Made by a program: the position numbers and the translations under genes. The notes below the pieces were generated by a model, which was not told the DNA's origin, did no database searches, and worked only from the letters and a program-made list of their open reading frames with translations. From Pseudomonadota bacterium (GTDB taxonomy: Bacteria; Pseudomonadota; Gammaproteobacteria; Steroidobacterales; Steroidobacteraceae): a stretch of 64,000 bases of DNA. Of the stretch, positions 9,262-18,713 are shown piece by piece. Every line of letters begins with the position of its first letter. Position 1 is the first letter of the stretch. Where the stretch lies: assembly GCA_018241505.1 (NCBI GenBank), contig JAFEDS010000028.1, forward strand, positions 1-64,000, written 5' to 3'.

Positions 9262-10742
9262 CGCTGTGGTGGTGTCGGAGTGATCGGTTGCGCGGACTGT
9301 TCAGTCGGCGCCTCGATGGGGTGCATCGGCACGGTCGGCGCGGATACTGCCAGCCACTTGTTGATTTCGGTGACATCGCTCGCCGACAGGTTGCCGGCTG
9401 CGAGCCGAAGCTGAATCACGCTGATGATGTAGTCGTAGCGGCTGACGGCATAGTCCGTTTGTGCCTGCACCAGCGTGCGCCGTGAGTTGAGAACGTCCAC
9501 CGCGGTTCGCGTTCCCACTTCATAGCCGGCTTCAGTGGCCTTCAAGGCGGTCTGGCTGGATTCGAGCGCCTGTTGCAGCGCCTGTACGCGCGCGATTCCG
9601 CTGATTACGCCGAGGTACGCATCGCGAGCCAATCGTTCGGTAGCGCGTGAGGATTGCACCACTCCTTCTTTGGCGGCAATCCACTGGTACTGCGCTTGAC
9701 GGACTTTCGACTGCGTCAGTCCGCCGCTGAAAATCGGCACAGTGATCTGCAGGCTGTACTGCCGGTCGTTGATGGTGTTGTTGAGACTGAAGGGGCTACC
9801 GGAAATGGACTCGCTGCCATCGACCAGCGTGCGGTTTTTGCTTGCGAGCAGATCCAGTGTCGGCAGGTGGCCGCCGATGGCAATCCTGACATTCTCACGG
9901 GCGATGTCAGCCTGCAGACGGTTGGAGAGCAGCGAGACATTCTGATCGAGGGAGACCGTCACCCAGCGATCCTCATCCGCGGGCTGCGGAGTGTTCAACG
10001 GCATGTTGTCGCCGGGCTTGTTCAGCGAGTCGTATTTCTGGCCCGTGATCTCACTCAACTGATCGCCCGCGGTGGCCAGAGTCCGCTTGCCGGCAATGAC
10101 CGCTGCCGCCGCGGTGTCGCGCGCCGCTTTGGCCTCCTGAACATCCGTGATGGCAATCAGGCCGACTTCAAACCGCTTGTTGGCCTGATCCAACTGCCGG
10201 GAGATCGCCTCCAGGGAGGCCTGGTTGGCATCCAGTCCATCGAGTGCCGAGAGCACATTGAAGTAAGCCTGGGCCACGCGCAGGATCAGGTTCTGCTCGG
10301 CCGCACGATAGGTCGCCTCCGCCTGGCCGACTTCCTTCTCCGCCTGCTTCACGGCCATCCAGTTCGACCACGAAAACAGGTTCTCGCGCAGGTTCAGGCC
10401 CCAAGACTTCGAGGTCGTGTTGACGACGAACGGCACGCTGCTGCTCGATCCGTTGACCGGCTGTACCGGCCCGGTCGGTGTGCTGGTGCCCGAGCCGATG
10501 GCGCCCTCGGCCTCGCTGCCGTCCTGTTTGTCCTGACCGCGGGACAAGGTGCCCGAGATCTGCGGCAGCAGTGCCGACCACGCCTGGGGCCGCGCCTCCC
10601 GCGAAGCGAGGCGGTTGGCGTCTGCCTGGCGTAGCTGGGGGTCGTTCTTCAATGCATCCTCATAAACCCCTACCAGGTCCTTGGAGCTCGCCGCGCTCAT
10701 GGATGCGAGCGCGACGAACAGGCAGGCGAGCGAGCGCTTCAT
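9258..10742 (-). CDS. tolC: TolC family outer membrane efflux protein
   Basis: Outer membrane channel for type I secretion and RND/ABC efflux. The 494-residue protein has a signal peptide ending near residue 20, then the typical opening LVGVYEDALKNDPQLRQADA. Two repeats of long alpha-hairpins and beta strands follow (NLRENLFSWSNW and SLQITVPIFSGGLTQSKVRQA). The C-terminal 40 residues are Pro/Thr-rich. It overlaps the upstream methyltransferase stop by one base (TGATG), indicating translational coupling. Confidence 0.94.
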   Translation of the reverse strand: MKRSLACLFVALASMSAASSKDLVGVYEDALKNDPQLRQADANRLASREARPQAWSALLPQISGTLSRGQDKQDGSEAEGAIGSGTSTPTGPVQPVNGSSSSVPFVVNTTSKSWGLNLRENLFSWSNWMAVKQAEKEVGQAEATYRAAEQNLILRVAQAYFNVLSALDGLDANQASLEAISRQLDQANKRFEVGLIAITDVQEAKAARDTAAAAVIAGKRTLATAGDQLSEITGQKYDSLNKPGDNMPLNTPQPADEDRWVTVSLDQNVSLLSNRLQADIARENVRIAIGGHLPTLDLLASKNRTLVDGSESISGSPFSLNNTINDRQYSLQITVPIFSGGLTQSKVRQAQYQWIAAKEGVVQSSRATERLARDAYLGVISGIARVQALQQALESSQTALKATEAGYEVGTRTAVDVLNSRRTLVQAQTDYAVSRYDYIISVIQLRLAAGNLSASDVTEINKWLAVSAPTVPMHPIEAPTEQSAQPITPTPPQR

Positions 10743-11398
10743 CAGAACGTGAACTCCTGCGGGCGCCGTGCGTTGATCAGAGGGTCGACCACGGTTTCGA
10801 ACAGGCTTTCAGTGGTCCAGGCGTCCTCGGCGGTACGGCGGATCAGCCGTGCGTTCATCACTGGAGCCTCACCAACGATCATGAAGAGCCGTCCCCCGAT
10901 TTCGAGCTGGCGCTGGAATCGATCGTCCGCAATGGGCAGGGAGCCAGTTACGGCAATCGCCGCGTAGCGCCTGGTGGGACCGGCCGCTGCTGCCAGGGCG
11001 TCCGCGGTCACTATTTGCGTGTTGCCGATGCTGAGGGTCGCCAGATTGCTCTTGGCGAGCTCGGCCAGTTCCGGAATCACTTCAATGGATTCGACATGAG
11101 CGCTGACGGCCGCCAGGCAGGCGGTAATAAATCCAGATCCGGCACCGATTTCCAGCACTCGTTCGGTGCCCGTGAGCTCCAGGGCTTGCAGAAGCCTCCC
11201 GGCAACACTCGGCCGCAGCATGTGTTGACCCTTGGGCAGCGGAATTTCGAGGTCCATGTAGGCCATGTACCGCTGCTCGGCCGGAACGAAATGCTCGCGG
11301 GGAATTTTGCGGAAGATTCCCAGCACGCGCTCATCCAGCACGTCCCACGCGCGCACCTGCTGCTCGATCATCTGTTCGCGGGGGCTGGCGGTCTGCAT
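10742..11398 (-). CDS. pcm: Protein-L-isoaspartate O-methyltransferase family protein
   Basis: SAM-dependent methyltransferase of the PCMT family, 218 residues. The SAM-binding glycine loop VLEIGAGSGFITACLA and the following acidic strand (VESIEV) are clear. The substrate-side motif that normally reads ISxP is replaced by MLRPSVAGRLL, so repair of isoaspartyl residues is uncertain and the symbol is by family only. A GGAG lies 7 bases upstream of the ATG. It is the first gene of a two-gene unit with tolC. Confidence 0.8.
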   Translation of the reverse strand: MQTASPREQMIEQQVRAWDVLDERVLGIFRKIPREHFVPAEQRYMAYMDLEIPLPKGQHMLRPSVAGRLLQALELTGTERVLEIGAGSGFITACLAAVSAHVESIEVIPELAELAKSNLATLSIGNTQIVTADALAAAAGPTRRYAAIAVTGSLPIADDRFQRQLEIGGRLFMIVGEAPVMNARLIRRTAEDAWTTESLFETVVDPLINARRPQEFTF

Positions 11399-11637
11399 CG
11401 GCTACTCCAATTGGACTTAATACGGATCGGTGAAAAGCGCGGAAGAAGTTAAGGGTTTTGCCGGGTCCTCACAAGCGTGCTTGCGACCAGCAGACCCCAT
11501 ATAGAGATATATAGTGAAATCAAGCCTGGGACAGGTTCAGCTTGCTATATGCTGCGGCTGTACGTATCCCCGGCATCACACTAATGAATAAGGAACCGGT
11601 GGAACGCGCTCCCCAACTGAGGCGCTGAGAACAGTAG

Positions 11638-13959
11638 ATGTCGATCGTCGGGCTTTTGTGCCTTCTATTCGCACTCGTCGCGAGCCTCATGTTCGTGCTC
11701 TATTGGGTGCAGAGGCGCGAGATTCGCAGCGTCGAGCGGCTATCCCAGCAGGTGCAACGGATAGCGATCGGCGGGCGTCTGAACGGCCGCGTCGACCTGC
11801 AGAGCGACCAACCCGAGATCTCGCTGCTCACCACATCCATCAATCACCTGTTGACGCGTGTAGCCGCCACCAACGAGAGCGAAGTTGCACGCAGCACGCC
11901 CAAACTGTTCGCCGACCTGGGCGATCGCATTCACGAAGCGGTGCTCGTGCACCGCGATGTCATATTGTACGCCAACCGTCAGTTCGCGACTTTTGTCGGT
12001 GTTGACCGCATTGAGCTGGTGGGCCGCAAGTTGGCCGACCTGGTGCCGCCGGAATATGCCGAGCTGGTGACTGAGAACATCCGGCGCCGTTTCGCGGGCG
12101 AAACCGGCGGCGAGCGTTACGAAATCGACATGGTGGGCATGCAGGGCCAGTTGAGCCGGCTCGAGATCAGCGCCGCACCCGTCGACTACGAGGGCGCGCC
12201 GGCGTTGCTCATCACCGGTGTTGAAATCATCCCCACTCAGACGGTGCAGCAGTTGCGGCTGCCGCCCGAACCAACCGAGCCAACCCCACCGGGCATGCAC
12301 TCGCTGGCGCTGGATTCGCTGGCCGAGGCGATCATCACTACCGATGCGGCCGGCCTCATAACCTATATCAATGCCGCGGCGGAGCGGCTCACCGGCAGCT
12401 TGTCAGCCGCCGCGGTCGGCAAGACCCTCGAGGACATAGTCGGTTTTGTCGACGAAACGGATCGGCGCCTGTTGTCCGATCCGGTGCGGCAGGCGTTGAC
12501 GAGCGGTACGCCCGTGAACCTGAGCCGCCGCGCCTTGTTGCTGTCGCGGACCAACGGCAGTGAGCGTTCCATCGAGTTGTCGGCTTCCCCGATTCGCGAT
12601 GATGCGAAGGAGCTGGTGGGCGCGGTTGTGCTGCTGCACGATGTAACCGAGTTGCGCGGGCTCGCGCGCCAGATGTCGTATCAGGCGACACACGATGCGC
12701 TGACGGGCCTGGTGAACCGGCGCGAGTTCGAGACGCGCCTGGAGGAGTCGATTGAAAGCGGCCATCGGGGCGATGGCCAGCACGTGTTGTGTTATCTCGA
12801 TCTCGACCGCTTCAAGGTGGTGAATGACACCAGCGGCCACCTTGCCGGCGACAGCATGTTGCGCGAAGTGGCGAAGGTGCTGCGCGATGCGGTTCGCGAT
12901 AGCGACACAGTCGCGCGCCTGGGCGGGGACGAGTTCGGCATGTTGCTGATCGGCTGCCCGTTGGAGAAGGCGCGGCAGATCGCGGACGATGTGTGCCGCG
13001 CGGTCGGTGACTACCGGTTTGTCTGGAAGGACAAAATCTTCAATATCGGGGTCTCCATCGGCCTGGTGGAGATCTCGCGCGAGAGCGGCTCGCTCGAAGA
13101 GTTGTTTGCCGCCGCCGATTCAGCCTGCTACGTGGCCAAGAAACAGGGGTCGGGCCGGGTGGCCGTCTACTCCGCGCGTGACGAGGCATTGGCGCGCCAC
13201 ACCGGCGAGATCCAGTGGCTGCAGAAACTGCAAGGCGCCTTGAAGGACAATCGCTTCCAGTTGTACCACCAGCCCATCGTGCCCGCCTATGGCCAGGATG
13301 GCGGCGGCCCTGCGATGGAGGTGTTCGTGCGCCTCCAGGATGAGGCGGGCCACGAAGTACCGCCCTCGGATTTTGTGCGCGCCGCGGAACGTTACCGTTT
13401 GATGAGTCTCGTCGATCGCTGGGTGGTGCAGACGACACTGGCAGCGTTGGGTCGGGGAGCGATTCCGGTTCCGTCCAACCGCAGTGTTGCCATCAACGTG
13501 TCGGGTCAGACGCTGGGCGATGTGCAGTTCCTCGAGTTTGTGGTGGAGTGCCTGGACAGCACGGGCGTCACGCCTTCCCAGGTGTGTTTCGAGATTACCG
13601 AAACGGCGGTGGTGGCCAACCTCGACCACGCACGCCGCTTTGTCGGGGTGCTCCATGGCATGGGGTGCCAGTTCGCCCTGGATGATTTCGGCTCGGGGGT
13701 GGGCTCGTTCTCCAATCTGAAAAACCTCCCCATGGACTACCTGAAGATCGACGGCTCGTTCATGCACAACCTGGCCCGGGACTCGGTCAACCAGGCTATG
13801 GTTACGGCCATGATCAAGCTGGCTCGAACCCTGAATTTCAAGGTCATAGCGGAACAGGTCGAAGATGAGGCAGGGCTCGAGGCAGCCCGCCGCATGGGCG
13901 TGGATTACATCCAGGGATTTGTGGTCGGCAGGCCGCAGCCGTTGTCACTGGCTGCCTAG
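11638..13959 (+). CDS. Membrane-anchored PAS-PAS-GGDEF-EAL protein (c-di-GMP turnover)
   Basis: Probable c-di-GMP enzyme of 773 residues. Order of parts: one N-terminal transmembrane helix (about 4-23), a linker resembling HAMP, PAS-like domain 1 (about 95-200), PAS domain 2 (about 222-340), GGDEF domain (active-site GGDEF at 429-433, preceded by the inhibitory RxxD site as RDSD), and EAL domain. The signature EAL is EVF (561-563), so Glu is kept but the context is changed. Other catalytic positions look intact: CFEITET, DDFGSG (Asp682, Asp683), YLKIDG and IAEQVE. Cyclase activity is therefore expected; phosphodiesterase activity is uncertain. It has its own 239-base upstream region. Confidence 0.93.
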   Translation: MSIVGLLCLLFALVASLMFVLYWVQRREIRSVERLSQQVQRIAIGGRLNGRVDLQSDQPEISLLTTSINHLLTRVAATNESEVARSTPKLFADLGDRIHEAVLVHRDVILYANRQFATFVGVDRIELVGRKLADLVPPEYAELVTENIRRRFAGETGGERYEIDMVGMQGQLSRLEISAAPVDYEGAPALLITGVEIIPTQTVQQLRLPPEPTEPTPPGMHSLALDSLAEAIITTDAAGLITYINAAAERLTGSLSAAAVGKTLEDIVGFVDETDRRLLSDPVRQALTSGTPVNLSRRALLLSRTNGSERSIELSASPIRDDAKELVGAVVLLHDVTELRGLARQMSYQATHDALTGLVNRREFETRLEESIESGHRGDGQHVLCYLDLDRFKVVNDTSGHLAGDSMLREVAKVLRDAVRDSDTVARLGGDEFGMLLIGCPLEKARQIADDVCRAVGDYRFVWKDKIFNIGVSIGLVEISRESGSLEELFAAADSACYVAKKQGSGRVAVYSARDEALARHTGEIQWLQKLQGALKDNRFQLYHQPIVPAYGQDGGGPAMEVFVRLQDEAGHEVPPSDFVRAAERYRLMSLVDRWVVQTTLAALGRGAIPVPSNRSVAINVSGQTLGDVQFLEFVVECLDSTGVTPSQVCFEITETAVVANLDHARRFVGVLHGMGCQFALDDFGSGVGSFSNLKNLPMDYLKIDGSFMHNLARDSVNQAMVTAMIKLARTLNFKVIAEQVEDEAGLEAARRMGVDYIQGFVVGRPQPLSLAA

Positions 13960-14068
13960 AGGGAGCGGGCCGGGCGGAACGCCGCTCAGCGGCCTTCTGG
14001 CGCCGGACCAGGGGGCGTGGTAAGAAGGGCGCCCGTCCTAACACCACAACGACTAACGGACGCGCCCT

Positions 14069-14371
14069 ATGCAACTTGCACGACTGTGGCGTGAGCATCT
14101 TGCTGCCGGTTGCCCGACCGAGGTGGCCGGAGTCGAGATTGCCGGTAGCGATGCCCGGGCCCTGGATGCCGAGATCACGGCCTGCGCCAGCGCGTTGATC
14201 TGCAGGAAGATGACGGTCGATGGCCGGATGGAACGGCGGCTCACGGAGATCCGCTCGGCATTGACCGAGAAGCTGGCCGACAGCGATGAGCCGGTCGCCA
14301 GTGCGTATTACGCGAGGTTGAACGAGCTCGTGAGCGCGGTTCTCGTGGAATCGCACTCCGGGCGTGCGTAA
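14069..14371 (+). CDS. Hypothetical protein, 100 residues
   Basis: I do not recognise this protein. It is soluble and mostly helical, with no signal peptide. It has an Ala/Leu/Glu-rich middle with three Cys and a basic patch (ICRKMTVDGRMERRLTEIR). Its end overlaps a longer, less likely reading of the response regulator gene downstream. The ribosome site before the ATG is weak. Its position between a c-di-GMP protein and a receiver protein suggests a regulatory role; this is context only. Confidence 0.5.
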   Translation: MQLARLWREHLAAGCPTEVAGVEIAGSDARALDAEITACASALICRKMTVDGRMERRLTEIRSALTEKLADSDEPVASAYYARLNELVSAVLVESHSGRA

Positions 14372-14450
14372 TAGTAATTTGGTGACGCACCGCAGGAGAC
14401 GGGGCGCACATTTCTTGCTACATCGCCGACTTCGGGAGAGAGGGCCGGGA

Positions 14451-14858
14451 ATGATCGAAGAGATGCCGCATGCCGAGGTGCCGTTGAAGGTGCTGGTGGT
14501 GGACGACCAGGCCGATTCAGCGGACGCCGTCGCCTTCATGCTGTCACTCATGGGACATGACGTGCACACGGCTTACGGACCTCGCGAGGCGATTGAGCTG
14601 TTCCGGGAGGTTCAGCCCAGTGTCGTCTTCATGGACATCAGCATGCCCGAGTTGAGTGGCCTGGAGGCCGCCGCCCGCATCCGCTCCCTGCCGGAAGGCA
14701 CTTCCACGACCATCATTGCCCTGACAGGGCTGGGCCACGAGCAGGACCGGCGGCGCTCGCGCGAGGCCAGTATCGATCATCACCTGGTGAAGCCGGCTTC
14801 GCCGGCGGCCCTGCACCGGCTGCTGAGCGGCATTCAGCCAATACAACCCGCGGCCTGA
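14451..14858 (+). CDS. Stand-alone response regulator receiver protein
   Basis: A CheY-like receiver of 135 residues with no output domain. The phospho-acceptor pocket is visible: VLVVDDQ (acidic pair), VVFMDISMPELSG (phospho-Asp), ALTG (Thr) and LVKPAS (Lys). It likely relays a signal by protein contact. The start is taken at ATG 14451, preceded by GGGAGAGAGGG; a longer frame from 14364 would add an unlikely Arg-rich leader. No partner kinase is adjacent; the nearest is the histidine kinase at 19909-20775. Confidence 0.88.
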   Translation: MIEEMPHAEVPLKVLVVDDQADSADAVAFMLSLMGHDVHTAYGPREAIELFREVQPSVVFMDISMPELSGLEAAARIRSLPEGTSTTIIALTGLGHEQDRRRSREASIDHHLVKPASPAALHRLLSGIQPIQPAA

Positions 14859-14928
14859 TTCAGCACCTGCCGACCGGCGCGCCGCGGCTGGAAAGTGTCG
14901 TGGCGCCTGCGGTTGCCCCGCGGTCGGG

Positions 14929-15002
14929 GTGGGGCGGTGCTACCGCCCCACAGGCAGTCGGAGCGGGACCAAGGTCCTGGCTCCGCGCGGCCAGTGCCGC
15001 GC
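14929..15002. terminator. Three consecutive hairpins between convergent genes (possible bidirectional terminator)
   Basis: Between the stops of the receiver gene and hppA lie a perfect 10-bp stem with 3-base loop (14929-14938/14942-14951), a GGACC/GGTCC stem (14966-14970/14973-14977), and a 7-bp GC stem (14985-14991/14996-15002) three bases from the hppA stop. None has a T-run, so termination is plausible but not proven. The third belongs to a palindrome family seen elsewhere in the window. Confidence 0.45.
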
Positions 15003-15005
15003 CAA

Positions 15006-17099
15006 TCAGATGATAGTGACCAGCAACAGGGCCACGATGTTGATGATCTTGATCAGCGGGTTGATGGCCGGGCCGGCCGTGTCCTTGTAAGGATCGCCGA
15101 CCGTATCGCCCGTGACCGCGGCTTTGTGGGCATCCGAGCCTTTGCCGCCGAAGTTGCCTTCCTCGATGTACTTCTTCGCGTTGTCCCAGGCGCCGCCACC
15201 GGTGGTCATGGAAATGGCCACAAACAACCCGGTGACAATCGTGCCGATGAGGACCCCCCCCAGCGCCCGCACGCCTGCGTCTTCTCCCATCAGGAACTTC
15301 ACGGCATACACAACGACGATCGGTACGAGGATGGGCAGCAGAGAAGGAATGATCATTTCGCGAATGGCGGCCCGGGTCAGCAGGTCCACCGCGCGGGAAT
15401 AGTCGGGCTTGGCCGTGCCTTCCATGATGCCCTTGATTTCGCGGAACTGGCGCCGGACTTCATTGACGACCGAACCGGCGGCACGACCCACGGCCTCCAT
15501 GGCCATTGCGCCGAACAGGTAAGGAACCAACCCGCCAATGAACAAACCGATGACCACCGCGGGATCGAACAGCGAGAACAACTGGTGCGGGTGCCGGCCG
15601 ACGGTGTCGAGATTGTGTGTGTAGTCGGCAAACAGCACCAGGGCCGCAAGGCCTGCGGAGCCGATTGCGTAACCCTTCGTCACGGCCTTGGTTGTGTTAC
15701 CCACTGCATCGAGCGGGTCCGTGATGTCGCGAACGGCTTTCGGCAGTCCGGACATCTCCGCGATTCCGCCGGCGTTGTCGGTGATCGGGCCGTAGGCGTC
15801 CAACGCGACAACCATTCCCGTCATTGACAGCATGGACGTGGCTGCAATGGCGATGCCGTACAGACCCATGCCCGAGTGGAAGGACTCACCGAGTTGGTAG
15901 GAACCGTAGATGGCAAAGCACACGGCAATCACAGGCAGGGCAGTCGACTTCATGGACACGCCCAGTCCGGCGATGATGTTGGTTGCATGGCCGGTCTGGG
16001 AGGCGGCCGCCACGCGCTGCACCGGGCTGTATTCAGTCGCGGTGTAAAACTCGGTGATCATGATCAAAGCGGCGGTCAGAGCCAGGCCAACCAACGCACA
16101 GCCATAGAGGGAGCTGACATTGCCGGTGCCGGCCATCAACTGGTGCGTGATGAAGTAGAAGGCCACCGCGGAGACGACGCCGGAAACAATGACACCCTTG
16201 TACAGGGCGTTCATGATCTTGCCGCCTTCCTTGGCCGACACAAAGAACGTGCCGAGAATCGAAGCCACAATGGACGCAGCGCCCAGTGCCAGCGGATAGA
16301 TCAGCGCACTGAACTTGTTTGCTTCGTCGCTCGCGAACAGCAAACCGCCCAGCAGCATTGTGGCCACCAGCGTCACGGCGTAGGTTTCGAACAAGTCAGC
16401 CGCCATGCCGGCGCAGTCACCCACGTTGTCGCCGACGTTGTCGGCAATGACCGCCGGGTTGCGAGGGTCATCTTCAGGAATTCCTGCTTCGACTTTGCCG
16501 ACGAGGTCCGCACCGACGTCCGCGCCTTTCGTGAAAATACCGCCGCCGAGACGCGCAAAGATCGAGATCAGCGAGCCGCCGAACGCGAGGCCGACGAGCG
16601 CGTGCAACGCGCCTTCATCGCCAACGGATGAGCGTAGGGCTGCGAAATAACCGGCGACACCGATCAGTCCGAGTCCGACGACGAGCATTCCGGTGATCGC
16701 GCCGCCGCGGAACGCAACACTGAGTGCTGCATTCAACCCGCGAGTCGCCGCCTCCGCTGTGCGCACGTTCGCTCGCACTGAGATGTTCATGCCGATGTAA
16801 CCCGTCAGTCCCGACAGGAATGCGCCAACTGCAAAGCCGCCGGCGGTCGCCCAGCCGATGGCCACACCGAGCGCAATGAACAGAAGGATTCCGACAATGA
16901 AGATCGTCGTGTATTGACGATTGAGGTAAGCCTTGGCGCCCGCTTGAATCGCTGCAGCGATCTCCTGCATGCGGGCATTGCCCGCCGGCAGACGCAGAAT
17001 AGACATCATCGAGAACACGCCGTACAGCACGGCCAGGACACCAGCAGCGATTGCAACCCACAGCCAAGAAGCAGCATCGATCACAGGCTTCCCCCCCAA
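15006..17099 (-). CDS. hppA: Membrane-bound proton-translocating pyrophosphatase (K+-independent type)
   Basis: Couples PPi hydrolysis to H+ transport across the inner membrane. The 697 residues form about 16 membrane segments with the acidic PPi-binding motifs [20 protein letters not shown] (about 185-204) and [12 protein letters not shown] (about 220-231), plus [19 protein letters not shown] near 432-450. Lys471 in [10 protein letters not shown] marks the K+-independent class, in which K+-dependent enzymes have Ala. It lies downstream of pfp on the same strand with a 187-base gap, so it may have its own promoter. Together they link the PPi pool to glycolytic flux and the proton gradient. 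Confidence 0.96.
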   Translation of the reverse strand: MGGKPVIDAASWLWVAIAAGVLAVLYGVFSMMSILRLPAGNARMQEIAAAIQAGAKAYLNRQYTTIFIVGILLFIALGVAIGWATAGGFAVGAFLSGLTGYIGMNISVRANVRTAEAATRGLNAALSVAFRGGAITGMLVVGLGLIGVAGYFAALRSSVGDEGALHALVGLAFGGSLISIFARLGGGIFTKGADVGADLVGKVEAGIPEDDPRNPAVIADNVGDNVGDCAGMAADLFETYAVTLVATMLLGGLLFASDEANKFSALIYPLALGAASIVASILGTFFVSAKEGGKIMNALYKGVIVSGVVSAVAFYFITHQLMAGTGNVSSLYGCALVGLALTAALIMITEFYTATEYSPVQRVAAASQTGHATNIIAGLGVSMKSTALPVIAVCFAIYGSYQLGESFHSGMGLYGIAIAATSMLSMTGMVVALDAYGPITDNAGGIAEMSGLPKAVRDITDPLDAVGNTTKAVTKGYAIGSAGLAALVLFADYTHNLDTVGRHPHQLFSLFDPAVVIGLFIGGLVPYLFGAMAMEAVGRAAGSVVNEVRRQFREIKGIMEGTAKPDYSRAVDLLTRAAIREMIIPSLLPILVPIVVVYAVKFLMGEDAGVRALGGVLIGTIVTGLFVAISMTTGGGAWDNAKKYIEEGNFGGKGSDAHKAAVTGDTVGDPYKDTAGPAINPLIKIINIVALLLVTII

Positions 17100-17257
17100 A
17101 ACAACCAGTTGTAGTTCGGTTCAGCGGACCTGAGCGGTGAACAGTTTGACAGCTCGTAACGACCCGCCAAAAAACGCGCGGGCACTGTAGCACAACCCCC
17201 AGGCCGCCCCGCTAGCGGGCGCAGGGCCAGGACGCGGCGGAAAAGAACCCGGGCTCC

Positions 17258-17275
17258 GCGCGGCCTTTGCCGCGC
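17258..17275. repeat. GC palindrome after pfp
   Basis: A perfect 7-bp stem (GCGCGGC/GCCGCGC) with a CTTT loop lies 11 bases past the pfp stop. Its flanking sequence on the minus strand (TTGG before the stem, GGAGCC after it) matches the palindrome after hppA, showing a shared repeat rather than chance. No T-run follows immediately. Confidence 0.6.
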
Positions 17276-17286
17276 CAATTGAAAAA

Positions 17287-18564
17287 TCAGGCCTTGAAAT
17301 CGGTTTTCAGCTTGCGCTTCACGCCAACCCCCTTGATCCGGACGTAGTCCGGGAGTCCGTCCTTGTATGGCGGGTAGGCTTCGCCCCCGATGAGCGGCTC
17401 GAGGTAGCGGCGGCAGGCCTCGGTTATTCCAAAACCGTCGGCCGTGATGTATTCAGGCGGCAGCTTCTTTTCCTTGTTGGCTACCTCGGCCAGCGGGACG
17501 TGACCGATGGTCCACTTGTAGGGCTTTGAGGCCTTGCGAACGATGGTCGGCATGACGGCGTTGACGCCTTTGACGGCGAGCTCGACAGCCGCCTTGCCGA
17601 CCGCATAGGCCTGGTCCACGTCCACCTTTGATGCAATGTGTCGCGCCGCACGCTGCAGGTAGTCGGCAACCGCCCAGTGATATTTGTACCCGTGCGCCTC
17701 GCGGACCATGTTTGCCACGAGCGGTCCGACACCACCGAGTTGTGTATGTCCGAACGCATCGGTCGTACCGGCGTCGGCGAGGAATTTGCCGTCCGGAGTT
17801 GCGCTGCCCTCGGAAACGACGATGACGCAAAAGCCATAGTCGGTGACGCACTGCTTGACTTTGCCCAGGAACTTGTCTTTTTCGAACGGCACTTCGGGGA
17901 ACAGGATGATGTGCGGCGGATCGCCCGCCTTGCGTCCCGCAAGTCCACCCGCGGCGGCTATCCAGCCGGCATGGCGCCCCATCACTTCGAGAACAAATAC
18001 CTTGGTCGAGGTCCGCGCCATCGACGCCACGTCCAGCGCCGCTTCGCGCGTGGACACAGCGATGTACTTCGCCACGGAACCGAATCCGGGACAGCAGTCA
18101 GTATGCGGCAGGTCGTTGTCGACCGTTTTGGGCACACCGACGCAGGTGATCGGATAGCCCATGGACTCGCCGATCTGCGAGACCTTGAGGGCGGTATCCA
18201 TGGAGTCGTTGCCGCCGTTGTAGAAGAAATAGCCAATGTCGTGCGCCTTGAATACTTCAATCAGGCGCTCGTACTCAGCCTTGTTCTGCTCCAGGCCCTT
18301 GAGCTTGAATCGGGCCGAGCCGAAAGCCCCGGCGGGGGTGTGCTTCAGGCCTTTCAGGAGGGCCGGGCTTTCCTTGTAGACATCGATCAGGTCCTCGGTG
18401 AGCGCGCCAATGATGCCGTGCCGCCCGGCATAGAGCCGGCCAATCTGGCGGGGGTGTTTTTTCGCGGTCTCGATGACACCGGCCGCCGAGGCATTGATGA
18501 CGGCGGAGACACCACCTGACTGGGCGTAGAACGCGTTCTTGGGGGCGGTTTTTTTCTTGGCCAT
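17287..18564 (-). CDS. pfp: Pyrophosphate-dependent 6-phosphofructokinase
   Basis: Reversibly phosphorylates fructose 6-phosphate using PPi instead of ATP. From the ATG at 18564 it is 425 residues. PPi specificity is read from GGND (117-120, Asp where ATP enzymes have Gly) and PKTVDND (145-151, Lys in place of Gly); Asp149 is the catalytic base. Other family motifs are MGRHAGWIAAAGGLAG and FGITEACRRYLEPLIGGEA. A start at 18618 would add an unlikely leader. hppA lies downstream and adk is divergent, an arrangement that fits PPi-based energy saving. Confidence 0.93.
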   Translation of the reverse strand: MAKKKTAPKNAFYAQSGGVSAVINASAAGVIETAKKHPRQIGRLYAGRHGIIGALTEDLIDVYKESPALLKGLKHTPAGAFGSARFKLKGLEQNKAEYERLIEVFKAHDIGYFFYNGGNDSMDTALKVSQIGESMGYPITCVGVPKTVDNDLPHTDCCPGFGSVAKYIAVSTREAALDVASMARTSTKVFVLEVMGRHAGWIAAAGGLAGRKAGDPPHIILFPEVPFEKDKFLGKVKQCVTDYGFCVIVVSEGSATPDGKFLADAGTTDAFGHTQLGGVGPLVANMVREAHGYKYHWAVADYLQRAARHIASKVDVDQAYAVGKAAVELAVKGVNAVMPTIVRKASKPYKWTIGHVPLAEVANKEKKLPPEYITADGFGITEACRRYLEPLIGGEAYPPYKDGLPDYVRIKGVGVKRKLKTDFKA

Positions 18565-18642
18565 GTTTGACAGTTGCGCACTGGTGAGGGGATGGGGCCT
18601 AAGGATAGCGCAGGGCATGGCTTTTGCGCCCGGATGACGAGT

Positions 18643-18671
18643 TTGACCTTGCCTGGAACGGCCGGTAACGT
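18643..18671 (+). promoter_or_regulatory. Possible sigma-70 promoter for adk
   Basis: TTGACC (18643-18648) is separated by 17 bases from TAACGT (18666-18671), 42 bases before the adk ATG. The -35 box is good and the -10 box weak, so this is a candidate only. Confidence 0.35.
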
Positions 18672-18713
18672 GGCGGGCCTTTCTGTCGATACGAAACCGA
18701 AATAAATCACATC

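Noticed and set aside
9654-10634. 326-codon open frame antisense to tolC
   Set aside because: No recognisable domain; TolC on the opposite strand explains the region.
11510-11600. Promoter for the GGDEF-EAL gene in the A/T-rich patch
   Set aside because: Several TATA-like hexamers occur but none has a matching -35 box at proper spacing.
14929-14951. Perfect 10-bp stem as a proven intrinsic terminator
   Set aside because: No T-run on either side; kept only as a possible terminator cluster.
14895-16631. Two long plus-strand frames over hppA
   Set aside because: hppA motifs on the minus strand are unmistakable; the plus frames are shadows.
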